Assembly: GCF_900156105.1 (NCBI RefSeq)
Contig: NZ_FTMS01000014.1
Location: 45,369-109,368 of the forward strand
DNA length: 64,000 nt
Reading direction: 5' to 3'
Source: Alkalispirochaeta americana
GTDB lineage: Bacteria > Spirochaetota > Spirochaetia > DSM-27196 > Alkalispirochaetaceae
Each line of letters begins with the position of its first letter. Within the stretch, counting starts at the first letter, position 1. A program made the position numbers and the translations under genes. The notes beneath the pieces were generated by a model, which saw nothing but the letters and a program-made list of their open reading frames with translations, had not been told where the DNA came from and did not search any database. Of the stretch, positions 60,642 to 64,000 are shown one piece after another.

Positions 60642-61757
60642 ATGACGCATCTCCTGTATTCGGGGTTGGAGGAGCTTCTCTCCCCGGCGGCGCTCTCGCG
60701 GGTGACGGGAGAGACCGTGGAGACCCTGGAGCGGCACCCCCTCTCGGCCGGCTTTGCCCATTCCGGCAGCGGGCTTGAATTTGTCCAGTGCCGGGGGCCC
60801 GGCGGGGGGAGCGGGCCGCGTCTGGTCCTGAAAAGGGTCTCCCGGGAGTGGGACTGGCTCATGCGCGTTACGGGAGACACCCGGTGCCGGTCGGTCTCTC
60901 TCTGGAGCCTAGGATTTTTTGATCGGCTCCCCCCGTGGTGCGAACCTCCGGTCCTGGCCTGTTGCAGGGACGGCTCCGGGTGGGCTCTTCTTATGAGAGA
61001 CTATAGCGGGACGGTTATGACGAATCGCCCCTTCACGGGGGAGGCAAACCGCCTCTTTCTGGACACCGCAGCAGCAATGCACGCCCGTTTTCTGGATGAC
61101 CCCTCGCTGGCGGGGAACGAGCCGGGTCTCTGTGCTCTGAAAGAGGTTTACGGAATGTTTTCTCCGGCCACGGCCAGAGAGGAGATCGCCAGGGGCCACG
61201 ACGGGGAGATTCCCGCCAGAATTCTTGAGGGTTGGGGGATGGCTCGCGACCTTTTGCCGTCCGATGTGATGGATGTGGTGGAGCCCCTTGTGTGCGATTC
61301 TGGTCCGCTCTGTCGGGCGCTACAGGCGTTTCCCTTCACCCTGATTCACGGTGATTACCGGCATTCCAACTTTGCCCTGACCCCCGGGCCTGACACCCCT
61401 CGTGGGGTAGTTCTTCTGGACTGGCAGCTGGCTGCCCACGCACCGCCGGCGGTGGAGCTGGGACGATATCTTGGGGCAAACTCGCCGTTGCTACCGGAAT
61501 CGAAGGATGAAGCTTTGAGCTACTACCGGGAACGGTTCTTTTCCGAGCTGAAAGGCCGGGCCCGATCCGGGCACGGGAGATCCTGGTGGGATGCCCAGGA
61601 GGACCTGGCCCTCCTGGGGGGCTTTGTTCAGGACGGGTGGGCCATTATCCTGAAAGCAACTCATTGGCACGTGGGGTCTCGGGATCGGGAGCACTGGAAG
61701 ACTGATCTGGCCTGGTGGGCAGACCGGGTCCGCCGGGGGGCAGAGCGCCTCCGCTAG
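60642..61757 (+). CDS. APH-fold (aminoglycoside phosphotransferase-like) kinase
   Basis: About 371 residues of the protein-kinase-like APH family that phosphorylates small molecules. The catalytic loop HGDYRHSNFAL near residue 235 and metal-binding DWQLAAHAPPAVELGRYLG near 255 are intact, and the ATP Lys is in LVLKRV. The substrate is not evident; family members act on sugars, choline, thiamine and antibiotics. It lies directly after the GH4 gene (start TTG 60630, GTG 60633 or ATG 60642; the ATG is used), so the likely substrate is something released by the glycosidase. Confidence 0.78.
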   Translation: MTHLLYSGLEELLSPAALSRVTGETVETLERHPLSAGFAHSGSGLEFVQCRGPGGGSGPRLVLKRVSREWDWLMRVTGDTRCRSVSLWSLGFFDRLPPWCEPPVLACCRDGSGWALLMRDYSGTVMTNRPFTGEANRLFLDTAAAMHARFLDDPSLAGNEPGLCALKEVYGMFSPATAREEIARGHDGEIPARILEGWGMARDLLPSDVMDVVEPLVCDSGPLCRALQAFPFTLIHGDYRHSNFALTPGPDTPRGVVLLDWQLAAHAPPAVELGRYLGANSPLLPESKDEALSYYRERFFSELKGRARSGHGRSWWDAQEDLALLGGFVQDGWAIILKATHWHVGSRDREHWKTDLAWWADRVRRGAERLR

Positions 61758-61758
61758 T

Positions 61759-61782
61759 CCCGGCCGGAGTGCTTCGGCCGGG
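61759..61782. terminator. Hairpin between two convergent genes
   Basis: CCCGGCCG (61759-61766) / CGGCCGGG (61775-61782), 8-bp stem with an eight-base loop, between the kinase stop and the M24-like stop. The T-run is poor, so this is a probable rather than proven terminator. Confidence 0.5.
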
Positions 61783-61791
61783 CTCTCCAAT

Positions 61792-62955
61792 TTAGCGAAT
61801 CAGAATATCCGGCCTCGGGATCACTCCCGGAGGGGCGGATTCTTCATAAGGAAGCTGGCGCTGTTCAAGCAGGGGCCACCCCGGAATCTTTGTGAGGATC
61901 GCCGGCTCCGTTTCACCCACCAGAAGGGTGTCTTCCGATTTTGCGCCGGGTAGTGAGGGGTTCCAGGCGCAAATATGTCCCGGTGAGAGTTGATCCGATC
62001 CGTCCGGCAGCGCCAGATATTCCCTGGGCTCGTAGCCCGCCACACCTCCCTGGTGGTGGTCGACCCAGGCCTGGGGAAATCCTGCCCGGCCGTAGGAATC
62101 ACGGGCTATCCGGAAGATCTCTCCCGTGGTGATCCCGGGGCGTGAAGCTGCGATCATGGCCTGGTCGACCAGGGCCACGGCGTTCTGGCGGTGACGGATA
62201 TCTTCGGGCGGGGGGCCGAAATGGACCACCCGGGTAAGCGAGACAACCAGTCCCTGACGGCGGCCGCAGAGAACAACCATGGCGTGGCGCTGGAGGATCT
62301 TTTCGGTAGGAAGGGGGTGTCGGTACTGCTCTATTCTTTCGTCCACCGCCACTAGGGACACCACGGCCTGGATTCCCCGGCGCTGGGTTTTCTGCCAGAG
62401 CAGGGCTGCGATCTCCTCTTCACTTTGTCCGGGCTCCAGAGAGAGGCACGTTTCCATCATCGCAGCAGCACAGTCGGCACCAAGGCTTTTGGCACGGTCC
62501 TGCTCTGCTGGAAGAAGCCGCGCCCTGAGCCGGGAAATGCTCCCGCCCAGGTCTGTTGCTGGAAGGTCGGGGATATTCACGACGGTGTCGCACCCCAAAG
62601 AGGGTTCTTTCCTGAGGTCAGGAGCAACACCGTAGTCTCTCAAAACATCGGCCAGGGTGCGGGGCGATCTGTGCCAGGGGGTGCTCTCCAGACTCCATCC
62701 CGCAGCGGCGAGATTTTCTTCCTTTTTCAGGCGGGGGGCCTCGATGTTGTTGGTTATCAGCAGGTGGGTGTGGGGTGTCACCAAGGCCATCACAGGGCCT
62801 TCGCTGCTGGCGGTGTTCACCCAGGTGCGGGCTCCGCCGGTGATCCAGGCCAGGGAGGAGGTTTTCTTCAGCAGGACAGCCGAGAGGCCTCGGGTCTCCA
62901 TAAGATGGCGAAGGCGAGTCAGTTTTTCCTCAGTCTCTCTTAATGTTTCTTTCAT
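61792..62955 (-). CDS. M24 (pita-bread fold) family protein lacking canonical metal ligands
   Basis: 387 residues from the ATG at 62955. N-terminal creatinase-like domain (LTRLRHLMETRGLSAVLL, then ITGGARTWVN) followed by the pita-bread domain (EEEIAALLWQKTQRRG). In true Xaa-Pro peptidases two Asp lie in the 'D-x-G...S-D-x-T-R' stretch; here it reads VVLCGRRQGLVVSLTRVVHFG, so both are lost. The His region reads DHHQGGVAGYEPREY. Only the Glu in GAKSEDTLLV seems kept. It is therefore unlikely to be a metallopeptidase and may bind or act on another substrate. It lies between a glycosidase/kinase pair and a receptor gene, divergent from the latter. Confidence 0.75.
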   Translation of the reverse strand: MKETLRETEEKLTRLRHLMETRGLSAVLLKKTSSLAWITGGARTWVNTASSEGPVMALVTPHTHLLITNNIEAPRLKKEENLAAAGWSLESTPWHRSPRTLADVLRDYGVAPDLRKEPSLGCDTVVNIPDLPATDLGGSISRLRARLLPAEQDRAKSLGADCAAAMMETCLSLEPGQSEEEIAALLWQKTQRRGIQAVVSLVAVDERIEQYRHPLPTEKILQRHAMVVLCGRRQGLVVSLTRVVHFGPPPEDIRHRQNAVALVDQAMIAASRPGITTGEIFRIARDSYGRAGFPQAWVDHHQGGVAGYEPREYLALPDGSDQLSPGHICAWNPSLPGAKSEDTLLVGETEPAILTKIPGWPLLEQRQLPYEESAPPGVIPRPDILIR

Positions 62956-63071
62956 AAAATTAATAAACCACGAGTTTGGGTTGCTGTCAATCGTTCGGAA
63001 ATGGTCATAATTTCTGACAATCGCTTTTTCATTGTTTTCTTGTTTAAAAAAGAAAGCTATACTCTCCAGAT

Positions 63072-64000
63072 ATGGGTAAAGGAACAAAAACAAAGCGGGC
63101 CGGAAAAGATGGGGTCCTCGCCAGGACAAATGCCGGGAGCGGGGAGAAACGGACCCGGAGTATCCACCTTCGGCTTCGAGCCAAAATGCTTCTCGCCTTC
63201 GGGTCGCTGGCTTTTATTATTCTTGTCGCCGGGGGAGTGGGGGCTGTTCGAATTGGTGGCTTGCACCGGGATGCGCGACGTCTCACGGATCGGGCCACGC
63301 CCTACCTCTACGCGATCATGCAATCCCGTCTGGCTGTGACTCAGGCCCAGCTGTTGCTCGAGAATGTGATCGCCGGTGTGGAAGATCAGGCGGAACTGGA
63401 GCGGGTTCGGACCCTCTCGGCTCGGGCGAACCAGTACCTCAACGCAGTCCTGGAGGGCGGTTCCGTGGAGGGGACAACCTTTCTTGCCACGACCTCTCAA
63501 GACATTGAAATTGCCCTGCGGCAGCTCCAGACTTTTACCATGTCCATGCGCAGCATGGTGGATAACCGGCTGAGCTTTTTTGAAACTGCCGGCCGGGATA
63601 ACGTGACGCTCCGAAGAGGGTTCATCCAGAATCAGCAACAATACGAGGCCTCGGCCGAACGAGCCCAGGCGGTCATCAATCAGGAAGTGGAACGAACCAT
63701 AGCGGTGATGAACGCCAACGCCGCTCAAGGGATGCGCCTGCTCCTGGGAGCAACCGCAGTGAGCCTGGTTCTTGCCCTGGTCCTGGCCATCGGCCTCTCG
63801 CGGCACGTGGTCAACCGGGTGCGCCTCACCAGGGACATTTCGAAAAAACTCGCCACGGGGGACCTCACGGCCCGCGTCACCGTCCGGGGCCACGACGAGA
63901 TCGGTGAGATGGGCCGGGATATCTCCTCGGCCGTGTCGGGGTTGAACCGGATCATAGGCACCGTGGTGGACCGCATCCAGGTCCTCAACGCCACGGGAGA
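63072..64000 (+). CDS. HAMP-domain receptor, probable methyl-accepting chemotaxis protein, 3' end cut by window
   Basis: 309 residues visible, open at the right edge. A basic N-terminus (about 35 residues) precedes membrane helix 1 (MLLAFGSLAFIILVAGGVGAV, about 39-60), a helical extracytoplasmic sensor of about 160 residues, helix 2 (LLGATAVSLVLALVLAIGL, about 224-243), and a HAMP domain (KKLATGDLTARVTVRGHDEIG). The rest, outside the window, would be expected to carry the MCP signalling domain; an adenylate cyclase or kinase is possible. The ATG at 63072 has no strong ribosome site. Confidence 0.8.
   Translation, partial: MGKGTKTKRAGKDGVLARTNAGSGEKRTRSIHLRLRAKMLLAFGSLAFIILVAGGVGAVRIGGLHRDARRLTDRATPYLYAIMQSRLAVTQAQLLLENVIAGVEDQAELERVRTLSARANQYLNAVLEGGSVEGTTFLATTSQDIEIALRQLQTFTMSMRSMVDNRLSFFETAGRDNVTLRRGFIQNQQQYEASAERAQAVINQEVERTIAVMNANAAQGMRLLLGATAVSLVLALVLAIGLSRHVVNRVRLTRDISKKLATGDLTARVTVRGHDEIGEMGRDISSAVSGLNRIIGTVVDRIQVLNATG

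Overview
The window (about 58-60% G+C by eye) looks like chromosome of a free-living, probably halophilic or haloalkaliphilic spirochaete of the Spirochaeta/Alkalispirochaeta type. Reasons: a clear cytoplasmic filament protein CfpA, which is known only from spirochaetes, sits beside a PPDK-like gene and an unknown gene; exported proteins carry 'FAGG'-type signal-peptide ends; ThrRS is short and lacks a TGS domain; and there is choline/glycine-betaine osmoprotection. No rRNA, tRNA, CRISPR array or insertion sequence was found.

Layout. 1-8.9 kb (+): the 3' part of a glycogen debranching enzyme, thrS, an M32 carboxypeptidase, two unknown genes, a CDP-alcohol phosphatidyltransferase and glnA, closed by a strong terminator. 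9-12.8 kb: a betaine module with an aldehyde dehydrogenase (gbsA type), an SDR oxidoreductase and a divergent choline/betaine-binding protein. 12.8-17.8 kb: a patatin phospholipase, a methyltransferase, a two-gene YeeE/YedE sulfur transporter with a palindrome over its promoter, DUF2007, YjfB and a PLD-family lipoprotein. 18-27.4 kb: a tight purine operon (purL-purM-purQ/S-purC-purF-purD/N) behind a structured leader that ends in an intrinsic terminator; two of its proteins are fusions. 27.4-40.5 kb: spirochaetal conserved genes, including a J-domain protein, a PPDK-like protein with a degenerate ATP domain, CfpA, a LysM membrane protein and a MinD-like ATPase.

40.6-62.9 kb is a carbohydrate region and the most interesting part. 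A sugar ABC transporter with a GH116 glycosidase (+) converges on a minus-strand cluster: a fucose-isomerase-like enzyme, a split transketolase, an RpiB-like isomerase, a CoA-acylating aldehyde dehydrogenase, a two-subunit ADP-forming acyl-CoA ligase and an SLC13-type anion carrier. In content this matches the sulfo-transketolase route of sulfoquinovose breakdown in its oxidative form. Sulfoquinovose would go to sulfofructose, then by two C2 transfers to sulfoacetaldehyde, then to sulfoacetyl-CoA, and finally to sulfoacetate plus ATP, with the carrier as likely exporter. No sulfo-sugar kinase, aldolase or transaldolase is present, as that route predicts. Two sensor kinases separate the cluster from a GH4 NAD-dependent glycosidase and an APH-fold kinase. 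The GH4 enzyme is a candidate glycosidase feeding the pathway. The window ends with an M24-like protein that lacks metal ligands and the start of a HAMP-containing receptor, probably a chemoreceptor.

All calls come from reading translated sequence and motifs. No database search was possible.
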